Below are positions 25,381 through 38,616 of a stretch of 64,000 bases of DNA, piece by piece; position 1 is the first letter of the stretch; every line of letters begins with the position of its first letter. The notes beneath the pieces are model-generated. The model saw only the letters and a list, made by a program, of their open reading frames with translations. It was not told the origin of the DNA and searched no databases. The translations under genes were made by a program, and so were the position numbers. This stretch comes from Solenopsis invicta (lineage: Eukaryota; Arthropoda; Insecta; Hymenoptera; Formicidae), in assembly GCF_016802725.1 (NCBI RefSeq), contig NC_052673.1:8257037-8321036 (forward strand), read 5' to 3'.

Positions 25381-25886
25381 AGGGCGTGTTTCATGCATGC
25401 TTACATTCATCGCGTGTCAAGTTCAATAGATCGTCATTGGTCGGTTTATTTGCCAGTCAAGGAGAGAACTTTTAAAAATTGGCTCATGTAACCTTAACCT
25501 TCAAATGCGAAAGAGTTTTCGCGGCCGTGGCGCATCGCAGTTGTTGCGACGCATCGAATTTATCGTTATTATTATCGCGAAATTTACCATTTCCCTGTTT
25601 GGGTATGCATTTCGAGATAACGTCGTGATTACTGGCATAAATTGCACGCCGTTAATTCCTGCATTACATCCGTAGTTAAAACTGCATGCAATCTTGAAGA
25701 TCGTAATAAAAATTTAGAAATTTCGTTCTATTAAATTCTACTTCTTCTACTTTACTTCTTATTCTTTTCACATTTAGAGAACATTTTTATTGTACGTAAA
25801 GAAAAAAATAGATACTTTTACATAAAAAGAATTTAATGTTAATATACATACATATATACAGAGTACCGATTTTACTTTAATACATA

Positions 25887-26034
25887 CAGGGTGATTATTA
25901 ATAAATGACCCCACTTTTTACCATAGGAGCACATATTTGTAATTTCTAATATAATAATATGTTAGAAATACATATCCGTCGGTAAATCATGCACCTATGG
26001 TAAAAAGTGGGGATATTCATTAATAATCACCCTG
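25887..26034. mobile_element. Tc1/mariner-type MITE, 148 bp
   Basis: The left terminus CAGGGTGATTATTAATAAAT, then GACCCCACTTTTTACCATAG, is mirrored on the right by CTATGGTAAAAAGTGGGG and ATTAATAATCACCCTG. TA flanks both ends. TIRs are about 45 bp. A CAGGGTG terminus and TA duplication are typical of Tc1/mariner-mobilised MITEs. Confidence 0.85.
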
Positions 26035-26139
26035 TATATTAAGGTTACTAAAGTATTTACCATAAGATATTGCCAAATGTGTTTACTGCGACATTGCCAC
26101 ATAGTTTTCTCACAATCAGATTACACGAGGATGATCGTT

Positions 26140-26244
<105 letters not shown>

Positions 26245-27399
26245 TGGCAGAAATAAAAATAAAAAGGTAAAATAAACCGCAGTCTGTGCTAAACCAACAC
26301 GTCTTGTGAAGGTAAGATGAGACATCGATTGGCTTGCTGATTTATCGCAGTAAATCAGTATGTTAGATAATAGCGCGAATCGTGTCGACTCTACGTGTTT
26401 GCTCTCGTCACGAGTGACGCGCTCAGATATGTCACACGTTAACACTTCCAGTCCTTAGCTAAAGTTGTACTGAACAAAATTGTGACCAACAATTATGCAA
26501 ATATATTCTAGAAGATTGCAAATAAAAGTCAGAAAATTTCAGAGATAGTTTTTATGTCAATGGGCAATTAAAGCAATCAAATGTGTACCGAGGGTTTGCC
26601 TCATATGGCAGCAAGGATTACTTTAAATATGAAAGAAACATGAAATATAGTACAAAAATATAAAATAACCAAATATAATTATTATAAATTTATAATTATA
26701 TAATTATTATAAATAAAAACAGATTAAATTTGGGATAGAATCAATTATTAAAAGTATAATATAAATTATTTAAATTAGAAGACAAAAGAAAAAAATATTA
26801 CGCGTTAATACGAATAACGTTAGATTTCCATACTTAAAAATTCAAATATAAAAATATAAAAAGGCGCATGCCGAAATTATTTTCGTTAGATACAAAAATT
26901 GACCTAGTTTTCTTCGTTCAAATCGAAGAGTGGAGCTTTGCGAATATTCTCGCGAGTGTTCTCGAGCGAATTCCGAATGGCGAGAATCAAATAGTGCAAT
27001 AGAATGAATCGATTGCGCTGATGATGGGTAAACACGAAGAGCGAGCTACAATAGTAATTACGAATGAAATCCCTTTGACGCTGTAACATTCAAAATTGTT
27101 CGTGTAAAGAACGGAACCATCGTTGACAGAAATCATCACGCTAACTACATTGTTAAACACCTTATTATGGGTTAAACAGATATCGTTAAATTAGATAAAT
27201 TATTATATTATCATATAAATCACATTACGCTAAGTGAATCATTACGTTAAATAAATGATAAATTAAACTAAGCGAATTTCAGCGTTATAAATAAATATCT
27301 CGTGCTCGATGACTTTCCCTAAAGAAAAATCGATCTGAAGAAGAAAAAGTAGATGGCAAAAGTTGAAATTGCTCAGAGAATCCATTTCTGAAGTAGGGC

Positions 27400-27985
27400 C
27401 CATACGCCACGGCACGTTCAACATATTAAAAGCTGCAGATCTCGAGTGGACATAAATTGCGGGATATCTGGTACGCCAATTAATGCATATGCATTAACGC
27501 ACGGTTATTTCGCAAAATGTCGGCCTCGTTGACAGTTTCTGCACGTTTCATCGTTCTCCATTGTACGTCGCGTCCCATTGTTCTTCTTTATCGTTCGAAA
27601 GCTAATTATAATCGGCCTTTGTTAAGCGCATAATACGGGAATCCTGCGCGGGCGCCGCGCGCAGAATTTGCATAGTCGCAACACAAACCAAATTCATTTA
27701 AGCGGGCACATGCATGCGCGCAAGCGCGCGCGAATTACGCGCCCGGCTGATCGATCTCCTTTTTCGCGCCAAGTGTTTCAATAACGCAAATTTAAATCCC
27801 GGATAAAATCAAGAGAATTCGAGTGTACGTGTTTTATGCCGCTTATATTCGTGACGTTTTGATCCTTTAAATCCAACAAATTTAACCGTTCGGGATAAAC
27901 GGCGGAATGAACGGCAACGTATTTTGTCATTGTTTTATTATCGCGCCATTCAACAACGGATAATTGTTTGTTTACGCCTGTTTGT
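27400..27985. promoter_or_regulatory. GC-rich, non-repetitive block (candidate enhancer)
   Basis: This part of the putative intron differs from its AT-rich surroundings. It holds GCGCGGGCGCCGCGCGC (near 27646), GCGCGCAAGCGCGCGCG (near 27717), a TTTGCAT octamer-like site and TAATGCATATGCATTA, a palindromic POU/homeodomain-like site. No reading frame or repeat explains it. Such blocks in long introns of neural receptor genes are often cis-regulatory, which is inference here. Confidence 0.3.
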
Positions 27986-28008
27986 CATAATTCGCTATTA
28001 TTTTAGCG

Positions 28009-28010
<2 letters not shown>

Positions 28011-28054
<44 letters not shown>
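28011..28054. repeat. (TA)n microsatellite
   Basis: 44 bp of perfect AT alternation. Confidence 0.95.
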
Positions 28055-28056
<2 letters not shown>

Positions 28057-28554
28057 ATCTGAATTACGGCTAAATAAACTCTCAGCTAATTGGCGAGGAA
28101 TTTCCACGTTTACATCGATTGGCAGATAATTAATAATTCAATTAACAAAAAATCAATATTTGTTATTTATTAATGAAATATTCATGAAATGTAAACATGT
28201 GAAACAAATAAACTATGCATCTAATTTAAACTATGATATCAAAATTCAGAATAAATTCTTCTTCTAATTTTATATACCATATATTATTGAATTTATATTA
28301 TTTTGATATAATCCGGTGTATATGTGTGTGTTTGTGTAATTGTTTTCACGTTATAGAGCGTATAAAATGATATATAGAATTTTGTCCTAAATTGTTAGTC
28401 AATTGTAAATTATTTCTACGCGTGCTTGTTAAACTAATTTTTAAAATAAAAATAAAAATCTGAACTGCAAAACAAATAAATCTAAAATAAAATAAAATTG
28501 CTTTTTTGAATATAAATAAGTAAAGTAAATATATTAAAGATGGAAAGTGTGTGT

Positions 28555-28945
28555 TGTGTGTTACGAGTAACATCACGTTACCGTTACTCTTTTAATAACA
28601 ATTTTATAATAACGATTTAATGATGTTACAATTTTTCATTAAGGTAATAATAAGATTAGAGTTTAAATAATCACTTTTGAAAAGCAATTTACCATTACGC
28701 AATATAAAATGTAACTTTACTCATTATGTAATGTTAACAATTGCTAACAAATTGCTCGCGAGTGTTCTCTTTCAATGAGCAATGCATAATGGTGAAGAAT
28801 TACTCGTCAAAAGTAATTATTCCAATCTTTATTATAATAGCGTTGCTATTATGGAAAATTGTAACGTCATTACCAAATCGTTATTATAAAAATAAAATAA
28901 AGCTCACGATGACACGTTACTTGTAACGGGTTACTTTCCATTTCT
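28555..28945. mobile_element. TAACG-rich palindromic element, copy 2
   Basis: The left half (CGTTACCGTTACTC, TATAATAACGATTTAATGA, GTTACAATTTTTCAT, TAATCACTTTTGA) pairs with the right half, read in reverse as GGAAAGTAACCCGTTAC, TATAATAACGATTTGGTAA, GTTACAATTTTCCAT and TAATTACTTTTGA. Arms are 150-180 bp around a short centre near 28.75 kb. It is non-coding and closely related to the copy at 59.0 kb. Confidence 0.7.
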
Positions 28946-29847
28946 AAAACATATCAATCAAAATAAATCGAAAATGAAACGTAGAGTTTATTAATATAAT
29001 CTTACGCCTTTATTTTTATTTCCACATTAAACTAGTTATTTTATTTAAATTAATCATGATAAGCGACATTTAATCTGCATTTTTAATCGATGGGATTTTA
29101 TCGAAGCACTACGATTATATAGGTTTTCATTATTGGAAAGTGTATTTATGAGAGTAGCGGACAAACACCTTGAATGAAGCTTGATTAATGGCCACTGCTA
29201 ATTGGTTCATTTGTTCAGAGATATCACTATCTGCACTGCAGGACATTCTGCACTCTTTGATTTTTACTATTCATACACCTAATGATAATTTATTTGTAAC
29301 AGTTTGTTGCATTTGTTTGCAGAACAAAATTTTAAAACAAAACGATTGCCTCTTAGTCTGATAAGTAATTAATCAAAGTATCTTTACGAAGAATTTCTGT
29401 AAGAAAAATGGTACGCAATAGAACCGGAAATGAATAAAATACGTCACAAAGTGAGATAAAATAAACATACAAATTAATGCACTAATCTTTTGATTTCCAT
29501 GCTAATTTTTCAGACATAAATTGTCAAGTAGGATAAGCGACTGATCCCAAAAAATTTTCCATATAATAGCATGTTTATGATGTTAAAAATTATATTAAAA
29601 TGTAATAAATTCATGTATAAACATATCCATGCGTAAATACAATGTAATGCTATTTATTTTTATTTATATAAATTTAAAATTTCTCAAAGTATAGTTATAA
29701 TAACAAAACAAACATCATAATTTATGTATTATTTATTTATATAACGAAAGACTCCTGCGTTTGTGAATCGAAGAGTAAAATAAAATTAAATAAACTTACA
29801 CATTCATATATATATACATATAATATTTTATTAATAACTTTTTATTT

Positions 29848-29851
<4 letters not shown>

Positions 29852-29907
<56 letters not shown>

Positions 29908-29909
29908 TG

Positions 29910-29957
<48 letters not shown>

Positions 29958-29979
29958 TTTGTGTGTGTGTGTGTGTGGT
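29852..29979. repeat. Compound (TG)n-(CGTG)n-(TG)n microsatellite
   Basis: About 128 bp of GT alternation with a central GCGT tetranucleotide block. Confidence 0.95.
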
Positions 29980-30835
29980 TATTAACACTAACTATTCTAA
30001 AGTCCTAAAGTAATAGATAGAAAATAGTTATTAATTAGAAGATTAATTAAAGTTTATTAATTAATATCCATTAAAAATATTTATCAATACTTATTACATT
30101 ATTAACTTAAAGAAACGGAAAATATTTGTCGTACAAACATTTGGGAAAGTAGAGAAATTGAAGACATTACGAAACATTCTGTATAAGTATTACGATAGGT
30201 ATATAATAAGAAAGAAATTGTCGATTGTAACTTTTGTATGCTGAAGCAATAATATAACAAAGTTCTTAAAATTCCTTTTGCAAACTCTGAATGATATAAT
30301 GCAGGATGTTTCAAAGGTATCGTAGTACCAAGGTATTTCATTGCGCACACAAAAGTAGACATAGCATCAAGCGGTAAGCACGGAATAGCGAATCGTAATC
30401 CATGTCGGAATATGCAAATGGTTCTTCTTTGCTATTACATTGCGAAGCGTAGTCGGCTGGCTGGCTTTTCCTTTGCTTCAATGTGCGGAAATCCTTTTGA
30501 GAAGGAAAGCCCTTTGTATCTCATAATTTTAATCAGAATTTCTGTATCGAGTAGGTTAACTTTGATCAAAGTACTTTGCGTCAACCTTCATCACAATTTT
30601 TAAAGATCGCTAAATCTTATAAAATACAGAAATTTGCTAAATTGTCACGTACTGCGAGAGTTGTTTTGTACGTTGCAAGCTTGAACATCAAGGTAACACT
30701 ATTGTTCAGAAACTGTCGTATCAGGTGTAAACTGTATCTTTTTAACGGCTGCTCCCAAATTTTCAGTCACGTGCGACGCTTAGTTTCGTTTTGCTGGTCA
30801 GTTGTACGTGATACACGTGACAGTATATTTTCCAA

Positions 30836-32060
30836 ATGGAAAATATCGAATATTGGTTTTTCATTAAATACTTGAATTAAAAATGGAAGAACTCAGTGGA
30901 AATCAAAACCGAACTGGATTCTGTTTACAGCGGCTGTGCTTCTTCGTTTTCAACGGTTAAAGTTTGAGTTGCTGAGCGCGTAGCCGTACTAGTGTTTGAT
31001 GATGAGCGTCCGGGTTGCCCAAAAAAATTGCAACGAGGAAATAGTCGATAAAGTGCATCAAATCGTACTGGATGATCAAAGGCTGAAGTTTAGCGAGATA
31101 GCAAATATTGCGGGCGTATCTTCTTCGTATTTTTGAAATATTATATGAAGATTCAGATATAAAAAGGATGACCGCATTGGTATCGCGTTTGCTGAAACGC
31201 ATTCAACACAACATTTCAAAAGAAGGATCTCTTGCATCGATCAATTTGTAACTGTTGACGTAACATGGACCACTAACACACCTAAGAGCAAGAAATAGTC
31301 AAAACAGAAAACTCCCAAACAGCCAAAATGAATATTTAACAGAACATGACATGTTATCTGAAATCTATTTTATTGACGGAATGAAGGGACTAGAAAAGAA
31401 ACGAACCAAGTGTATCGAGCTAAAGGAGACCTTGTAATAAAAATAAAACCAATTTTGTCCGAAAATACAGGTGTTTCAATGTTAGACTTTCGATGCTTAT
31501 CAAACAACTCACGTGCTGCTAAAAAAAATACCCGGAAGGCAATATTGATCGTTTACTTTGATTGTCGTGTCGTGTATATTCAGAATCCCTTCCGCAAACA
31601 GATAAAAAATATTACTTAAGTGTTATGAGGCGTTTGCGTGAGAAGATTGGTAAAAACCGGTCGGATTGGAGGAGAAACGGTTTATGGATTTTGAACCACG
31701 ATAATGTTCCATCTCACATTGCACATCGATGGTACAAAACTTTTTGATCGAAAACTCAATAAATATCACTTCTTAAGCACCGTATTCGACAGACTTGGCT
31801 CTATGCGACTTTATCCTGTTCCCAAAACTCAAATTACCGCTTTGTGAAAAGCGTTTTGAGTCGCGATAGAGGTTATAAAAGAAAATCCGCCAAAGGTGCC
31901 GGAGGCCACAGCTTCGTGGGCTTACGAAAAGTGTTTTAAAGAATGGATAAAGCGTTGGCACACACATGTGCGTTGCAAAGAACGGAGAATATGTCGAAGA
32001 CGACAAAATAAATTTATCCGATTATATATCAATTTGTGCATTTTACTTAACAATTTCAGA
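30836..32060 (+). pseudogene. Decayed mariner transposase
   Basis: The frame starts MENIEYWFFIKYLN at 30836 and continues, across several frameshifts and stops, through EIKTELDSVYSG, DDERPGCPKK, DKVHQIVLDD, ALVSRLLKRI, FVTVDVTW, LREKIGKNRSDW, NHDNVPSH and YSTDLALCDFILFPKLK, ending with NGEYVEDDKI. These are the helix-turn-helix region and DD34D catalytic blocks of a mariner transposase. The first catalytic block has VDVTW where VDETW is usual. Many lesions make it non-functional. TIRs were not securely located; the whole element probably spans about 30.65-32.15 kb. Confidence 0.88.
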
Positions 32061-35000
32061 TACTTCTTTTCGAGCAGTAGATATCTATCATTTCTTTTCG
32101 TGCAACTTTCCAGTTTTAACAATATAACAATATTCTTTCAAGTTTTAATTTATTTCAAAATGAAAAAAAAAATACGATTGTTGTATTATATTTATTTTTA
32201 TTTAAAATTAAATTAAATTCTAAATATAAATTTGTATAACAGATTTTAACATTAATCTTAACATTAAGAGAGAGAGAGAGGGATAAAAGAAAATAAAAAG
32301 GAGGAAGAGGAAGAGAAAGAAAGCAAATGTGAAATATTAAGTAATATCCAACGGTACATATTGATATCGAACATCGATAGAACTTTCATGAGAATTTAAT
32401 GATACGGCGTTTGTTTTTTATGCACATGATGAATTCAAGGATAAATTTTCTGCCTGGCCTGTTACGGCCAATTTAAGCTTCACATATCGCACCATTGTTC
32501 TTTCACGACACGTGCGTGAAACATAAGGATTATGGATGTCGGATATCAACGTATTTGTTGATATCCGCTATAAAAAAAAAAATCTACTTTTCAAGACAGT
32601 CGATTGTTGTAATTTCCTCACAGTTATTTTTCGCTAATTAATGAATTTGCAGTTTGCGATAGAACAAATACAATATCAGCATTTAAAGACAACTATTTTG
32701 TCCCATATTGTTTTATCCGACAGCTAACATTTTTGAAATACTAAATACTGATTCATTGATTTTGATTTTACTTGTTATTTTAGTAAAATGCTGTAGTAAA
32801 TTATAGAAGCAATAAAAAATTATAATTATACCTGCATTATATTATATTATTTTCATAAAAAAAGTGAATTTAAAAATAAATTTCCAAATAAACGACGAAT
32901 TCTAAATTAATCGAAGAATTCATAGATTAAAAGCCAGATTAAAAGATACCTTGTATTGTAAATAAAGGAAATGATACTAAAGTAGATCGCGAAATAAGAG
33001 ACTCACGAGACTGAGCCCTCACAATGTAGTGCCTTTTATTTTTAAGAGTGGGTGCCAGACGCCGCGCCGAAATGGTGCTTTCATAATCATGTTCGTTCCT
33101 TCGAGTTAAAGGAAACGGTTTCGCGTGCTGAGAATGTATATCCTTTTACTTCCACATTGAAAGCTCTCCGAGAAGGAAAGCTTTAGAAAACCGGAAGCTC
33201 GTTGTTCGCCCTTGACTGGATCGAACGAGAAGTCGTATTCTCTACGTCCACGGTCAAAGATCATTGCCTCTCTCTCTCTCCCTCTCTCGCTTGTTCTCTT
33301 ACTCTCTTATGCCCTGAATAGTCCACTATTTTTATTTCATGTCTGAATTTTATCGATTGTTGTATTATCGCAGTATAATTCGTCTAACAATAGTGCAGAA
33401 AAGAAGTAGAGGAAATTGTTCTCAAATTAGATTACCGATTGTCATCTTGATATACAAGAAACTTGATATATATAAAAAATAAAATTAAGAAAATATAATT
33501 CTTTTGAAATTATTAATTTAAATATTGTTAATTAGTAGAAAAACACATTTAATTCTAAGAAAAGTAGGGGAGTTAAAAATTCTTAGTCTTCTTAAAAATT
33601 CCATTAAGTCATATGAAGATCATTAAACACTGCCCTTGAAGAAATGCCTTGGAGAATACAAAGCGGGGTAGATTTTGAGATCTCGATTTCGCGATTCTTG
33701 ATAGGATTTCTGATATACTGAAAATAGGACAACGTCCCAGTCTCGTAATCTCTTGGGGGGTTTTCCTTCCCATCTACTATCAATCCCACTTTTTCGTTTC
33801 ATATGTCTGCGAATAGGCTTTGTCTCGATGGCGTGTGCTTGGTTTCCAAAGGGGGCATAAATTGCTGGCCTAAAGATACGATCCTCGAATCGGAAAGACC
33901 TAGTTCTGTGCTGTTAACCGAGACTTAGATAGAGCGAAAAAAAAAGAACAAAATGAGACAGCGAACTTTAAGCGAAAAAAAAAATAGAGATTGCTGATTG
34001 TTAAATAAGTTGGAAAAAGAATTTTTGTTTCGTAGCTTAGAAAAATGTAGGAAATTTTTGAGAATTACTCAACGTGACCATCTGGGTTTCTTGTACTCAA
34101 TAAAGAATTAATCGCTGTTGATTTAAATTAATTCGCATTTGTTTATGTTATTGGCAATCAAACGAGTAGATATTAATACGTATGATTAAATTAATGTTAC
34201 CTGTATTATTTATTAATATTACTTGTTATTTATCAATATTATTGCTCTAATATTAAATGAATATAGATACAAACAACATTAATTTACTTTTGTAAATTTC
34301 TCTCTCTTCTTCTCTCTCTTTTCTTTTACTCGTTTACGTGTTCTAAATGAACATTTAAAAATGTAGAAATGGGGAAAATATTAAATAAAAGATTGTATAC
34401 TTATATAAATATTAAATTTCGAATTTCTTATTGGTTAATAAATTTTTTATTGAAAAATTTGTTTTAAAATAACAATTTTACAAGTTGTGGTGTAGCAAAT
34501 TTTACACTTGTTTATATTTTATCTTTCAGTATTAACCTTGCTATGATTTGATTGCATTAGAGTGCACAAATGCACTAGATATAATATAAAATTATTTTAT
34601 AAAAAACTTTATGATAAAAAAATGTTATGTTTTATTAAAATGACATTACGTTAATCATAAAACAAATTCAATGTCGTTATGTAGTTAGATATTAATACTA
34701 TATCTCTTTCTTGCTCTTTCTCTCTTTTCTTCTTTTTTTTTAAGTTAATGCAAGACGTATGATCATATACATATGTTTTTAAAATTAATATATACATGTT
34801 TGTATAATTCGAGGCTATGACTTTTTAAAAATATAAATTTTTAAATTTTTATACGAGTATTAAAGCAAGAAAAAGAAAAGTGAGTGTAAAAACAAACTTA
34901 AGATCAAATTCAGAAAATTATGTGTATGTGTGTGTGTGTTAAAATTTTTTCCCACGTCAAAAAATGTTACTTAACTTATATCAAAATAATAAAGTTAAAC

Positions 35001-36644
35001 TTAGAAATAAATTTAATGTCAATCACTTAGGGTATAGGTTTTCCGATAACTACGGTTGCCATCAACATTGCAATCATCGCAAAGATTGTTACCAACTTCG
35101 TAGTTTTAATACTTCTTAGTTTAAATTAAGTGAGTTGTATATTGACTTTTTGATAAAGTTGTGTATTACTTCAAAAGCGTATGACTTTATATATCACAGA
35201 TCGTGAATTATCTAAAGTGATAAAACAAATTATCGTTTTCAAGAGTTTATTATTATTTGAATATATTAAATAAATAATCTGTTGTATCCAGTAATACATA
35301 AAAATAGAATATTTTATTAAATATTCATAGTTTTATAATTTTATAGTTTTGACAAATATGTATGAGAGTATCGCGCTCTCTCTTTTTTTTCATATATTCA
35401 CATATTTACATATTCCTTTATTAAAGTATGGATTATCAAATAGGGAGGAGAGAAGATAATAATATAGTTTCAAAGTCACTTTCATGAATACTAAGATCGA
35501 GAGATATACGAAACATATCAAGTTATATTTTTCTGATATGTAAAATTTTTATTAAGTAGTCGCTGTATAATTTTAATGCATTGCATTATGAGAGAAACCC
35601 TTTACCATGTATTTCTACGAACTAAATTTCTGAAAGGGGACTTTATTTGTTTTTAAAATTCAACACAAATTTGAAATAATATTTGAATAAAAATAAGCAA
35701 AATTACAACTGATATTAAATAAATAACACAAATAATGAGACAAAAGCCATTTTTTTGATTACAGCGGATTTTGGTGTCTATATATAATATTTTGACGTAA
35801 ATTTTATAATTTTCAGTTTATGCAAATTTCAATGAATAAGAATCATATTTTTAATAAAACAGTTTAAAATCCAGTTTATGAATTTTGGTAATTGTGCATT
35901 GTGAAGCGCTGCATCTTGAAATCAAACACAATAATTTTGAAATGCTGTCAAATACAAACTACTTGATAAATTGATTGAAATTTTTACATCAATCTTGTAA
36001 AAGATAAAATTATTCAGTGAATTGAAAATTATATGAAAAATCATGCCACTAATGCGTCATTTAAATAATTTCTGCCGACATAATCAGAACACTTTTTAGA
36101 GTGTGTACTCAAATTTTACAAAAGAATTCCTTGAAAATTTCCTACTTTCATTCAAAATTCTAGAAAAAATTATCAAATTTTTTAATGCAGCTTTAAAATA
36201 AACTTATTTTAGTATTTATCTTTTTTTAATCATATAAAGAAAAATCATTTAAATTTTAAATATTTTATTTAAAAAAATACTAAAAAGAAATAATATAAAC
36301 TAAATGGTATGTAACGATTTATCTACAATAATCTAGCTCATACAAAAGTACAGAAGTGTACATTAAAAAACAAGTCTTATTGCATTAATTAGAAATCTGG
36401 TAGAGTCAATCAGTACGTCTGCTGAATAACAAACGAGTCAGAAATCTTGTGAGAGTTACCGGATAGAAAAAGTTTATTAAACGTTCTAATTATAATTATA
36501 AAATTTCAAGGTCTATTATAATAACCAAAAATTCTTTTGATTTCACTAAAACACTCAATCAGTGGCGTACTAAGTCCTACTTTCGGCCAGTGACATTTTG
36601 TATTTTAATTTATTTAAAAAAACCTAATAAATTTGTAATTGTTA
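32061..36644. other. AT-rich intronic/intergenic DNA without a recognised gene
   Basis: No exon was found. It contains a purine-rich tract at 32268-32320, a short perfect hairpin GGATATCAAC/GTTGATATCC at 32540-32567, a moderately GC-rich stretch at 33.0-33.3 kb and, from about 35.03 kb, one copy of the unidentified repeat family described at 44.93 kb. Confidence 0.5.
35030..35640 (+). repeat. Unidentified dispersed repeat, copy 1
   Basis: It is colinear with 45.34-45.93 kb. Shared landmarks in order are TTGCCATCAAC, TAAATTAAGTGA, ATATTGACT, TAATATAGTTTC, GAGAGA-ATAC/CATG, TTTTAATGCA and TTTCTACGAACTAAA. The offset between copies stays at about 10.3 kb throughout, so one unit was duplicated. 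No coding frame was found. Confidence 0.65.
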
Positions 36645-38046
36645 TCAGGTGTGAGTATATGATATTAGTAACGAAATAATATAGCTTAAGAATATTGTTT
36701 GTGTTCATAAAAATATTTTTTATTATAATTGTCACATTTTCATGTACTCGTATAAAAGTTTCCACCTTAAATTAATATATTTCACCCTTAGTAGGATTTG
36801 AATGATTTGTTTATGTATAGTATTCGTTTAAAGATTACACTGTGAGTTCATAGGAAGTCATTGAAGCATAAATATGGCATACGCAAATTCAAATTCACGA
36901 GAGAGTAATTAAATTTTCAGAAGACGAAAAGTTTTCTCGTGAGATTGCTTCATTACTCTCGATATAAGTAAGTCAACTGTGGATGATATTATCGCTAAGT
37001 ATCGTGCTGGATTTGTTTAAAAGATTGCCCACTTAGCCGCAAGTCACGAGAAATATCTGAAAAAGTAGATCGTGTCATTAAACGCAAATCAATTACGGAT
37101 GTTAAGAAAACTCTTGCCGAGATTGCACGCGAGCTACAGGATGAAAATCTTGTTGATATTAGCCGTAGTACTGTGATATACGAAGGCTACATGATGTAGA
37201 ACTCTTTGGCCGTATTGAAAATATTATTCAGTAAACAGACTAAGAAGGCTCGATTATAATTCGCCAAAGATCACAAAAAGTAGAAAATCGAAGATTGAAA
37301 AAAAGTAGTTTTTTCAAACAAATTTAATTTTTTAGAAGCGATGATGAACAATATGTAAGTTGTTAATTCTATTGGTATCAGAAATGACGTTCGGAAAAAA
37401 TTCTTACTGTAAAGCACTATGATTTGGAGAATTTTCTGTACAAGGAATCCTGTACAGATTCTGGTTTACTTGTTGAAAGGATCTATGAACGCTGCTATTT
37501 ACAAGTACATTTTAGAAAAAAAAAATTTGTTAACGTATGCTAAAAAAAATGCTACAGAATTGGATATTTCAGAAGAATAACGATTCAACCACACATTAAA
37601 GTTATCAAAGGAATAGTTTTCTGCTTAAAATAAAAGAGTTTTAAAAGCTGACTGTCCCAATTACTGAACTCGAACTCGATAGAACACTGGGTAGGTCGTC
37701 AAGTTTGAAAGTGTACAGATAAGACCGCATTATTTAAATCCTTAAGGAAGAAATGGAATAAAATTGCATTTGCTTGCATTAATCGACTAATTGAATCGAT
37801 GCCAGATTATTATGCCGCTGTTACCATTACAAAAGTTATTTTGCTACAAAATATTAACATTAAAATGTAATTTAAATTAATTAAAATGCATTATGAAATA
37901 TTTGAACTAATAATTTTTTGCCCGTGGTACAAAGTGGCCGATAACTTATGCACATGTAAATATGACAATTATAACAATAAATATTTTTATGAACGTAAAC
38001 AATATTCTTTCACGATGTTATTTCGTTATCTTATATTCACACCTGA
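36645..38046 (+). mobile_element. Tc1-like DNA transposon with long TIRs, inactive
   Basis: The element is 1,402 bp and starts TCAGGTGTGAG and ends CACACCTGA, flanked by TA (36643-36644, 38047-38048). The terminal inverted repeats extend about 95-100 bp, to near CATGTA at 36741 and ACATGT at 37952, sharing CAGGTGTGA, AACGAAATAA and AAGAATATTGTTT. Between them lies a broken Tc1-type transposase: a helix-turn-helix part (FSEDEKFSREIASLLSISKS at about 36920), RKLLPRLHA-like and KFAKDHKK segments, and a C-terminal NRLIESMPDYYAA-type end near 37.8 kb. Numerous stops and frameshifts show that it cannot transpose by itself. Confidence 0.9.
36890..37860 (+). pseudogene. Tc1-like transposase remnant
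   Basis: This is the coding body of the element above. Recognisable blocks are the N-terminal DNA-binding domain with SKSTVDDIIAKYRAG, a middle region with TKKARLKFAKDHKK, and a C-terminal stretch IAFACINRLIESMPDYYAA that matches the usual Tc1 ending. The DDE/D catalytic triad could not be traced because of repeated frame breaks. Confidence 0.8.
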
Positions 38047-38059
38047 TAACGATTAAAAT

Positions 38060-38616
38060 TTTACTAAACGTCTTTTAAAATAAAATCTAGAGGCGCGGTC
38101 GCGACTCGCGCCTATGTAGAAAAAGCGAGTCGCAGACCGACCCTCTTTTACGCGAGTCAGCCAGTTCCAAGCATGCGAGATTATCAGAACTCAGTAACGG
38201 CTAAACCGATCAAGTTCTGAGTAGTCTCAAACGATAGCTTGGCCCCGACTTGTATAATAAAGTGTTTTTATTTTTTCTCTCCGTGTCCTACGAGCCGGGA
38301 TATCGCGACGCAAAGTTTAAATCTCGATTTTTACATTTAAGAAACGTCATCGTCGCCAAGATTTTCTTGTCCAGTACATATTTTCGACACAAGGAGGTGT
38401 TTGCTACTATATTATATTAGCTATATTCAATCAATCATGTCATGCACCTTCATCTAACCTGAATAGTAGTTGTCACTTAACGCAACTGACCATTCCGTCA
38501 CGGCGATTTCGGTGGAGCGGACAACCCTTTAATCCGTTTTTCGCCTGGTTAAAAATAATTTACTATATTCGCAGTTCATAATTAACGTAACATCAGGCTT
38601 ACGATCGATCCCGGCA
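38060..38616 (+). other. Moderately GC-rich interval, possible LTR relic
   Basis: It includes GACTTGTATAATAAAGTGTT near 38249, a poly(A)-signal-like context followed by a CG-rich stretch with CTACGAGCCGGGATATCG, reminiscent of the R-U5 part of a retrotransposon LTR. No second copy, no primer-binding site and no gag/pol was seen in the window. Confidence 0.2.
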
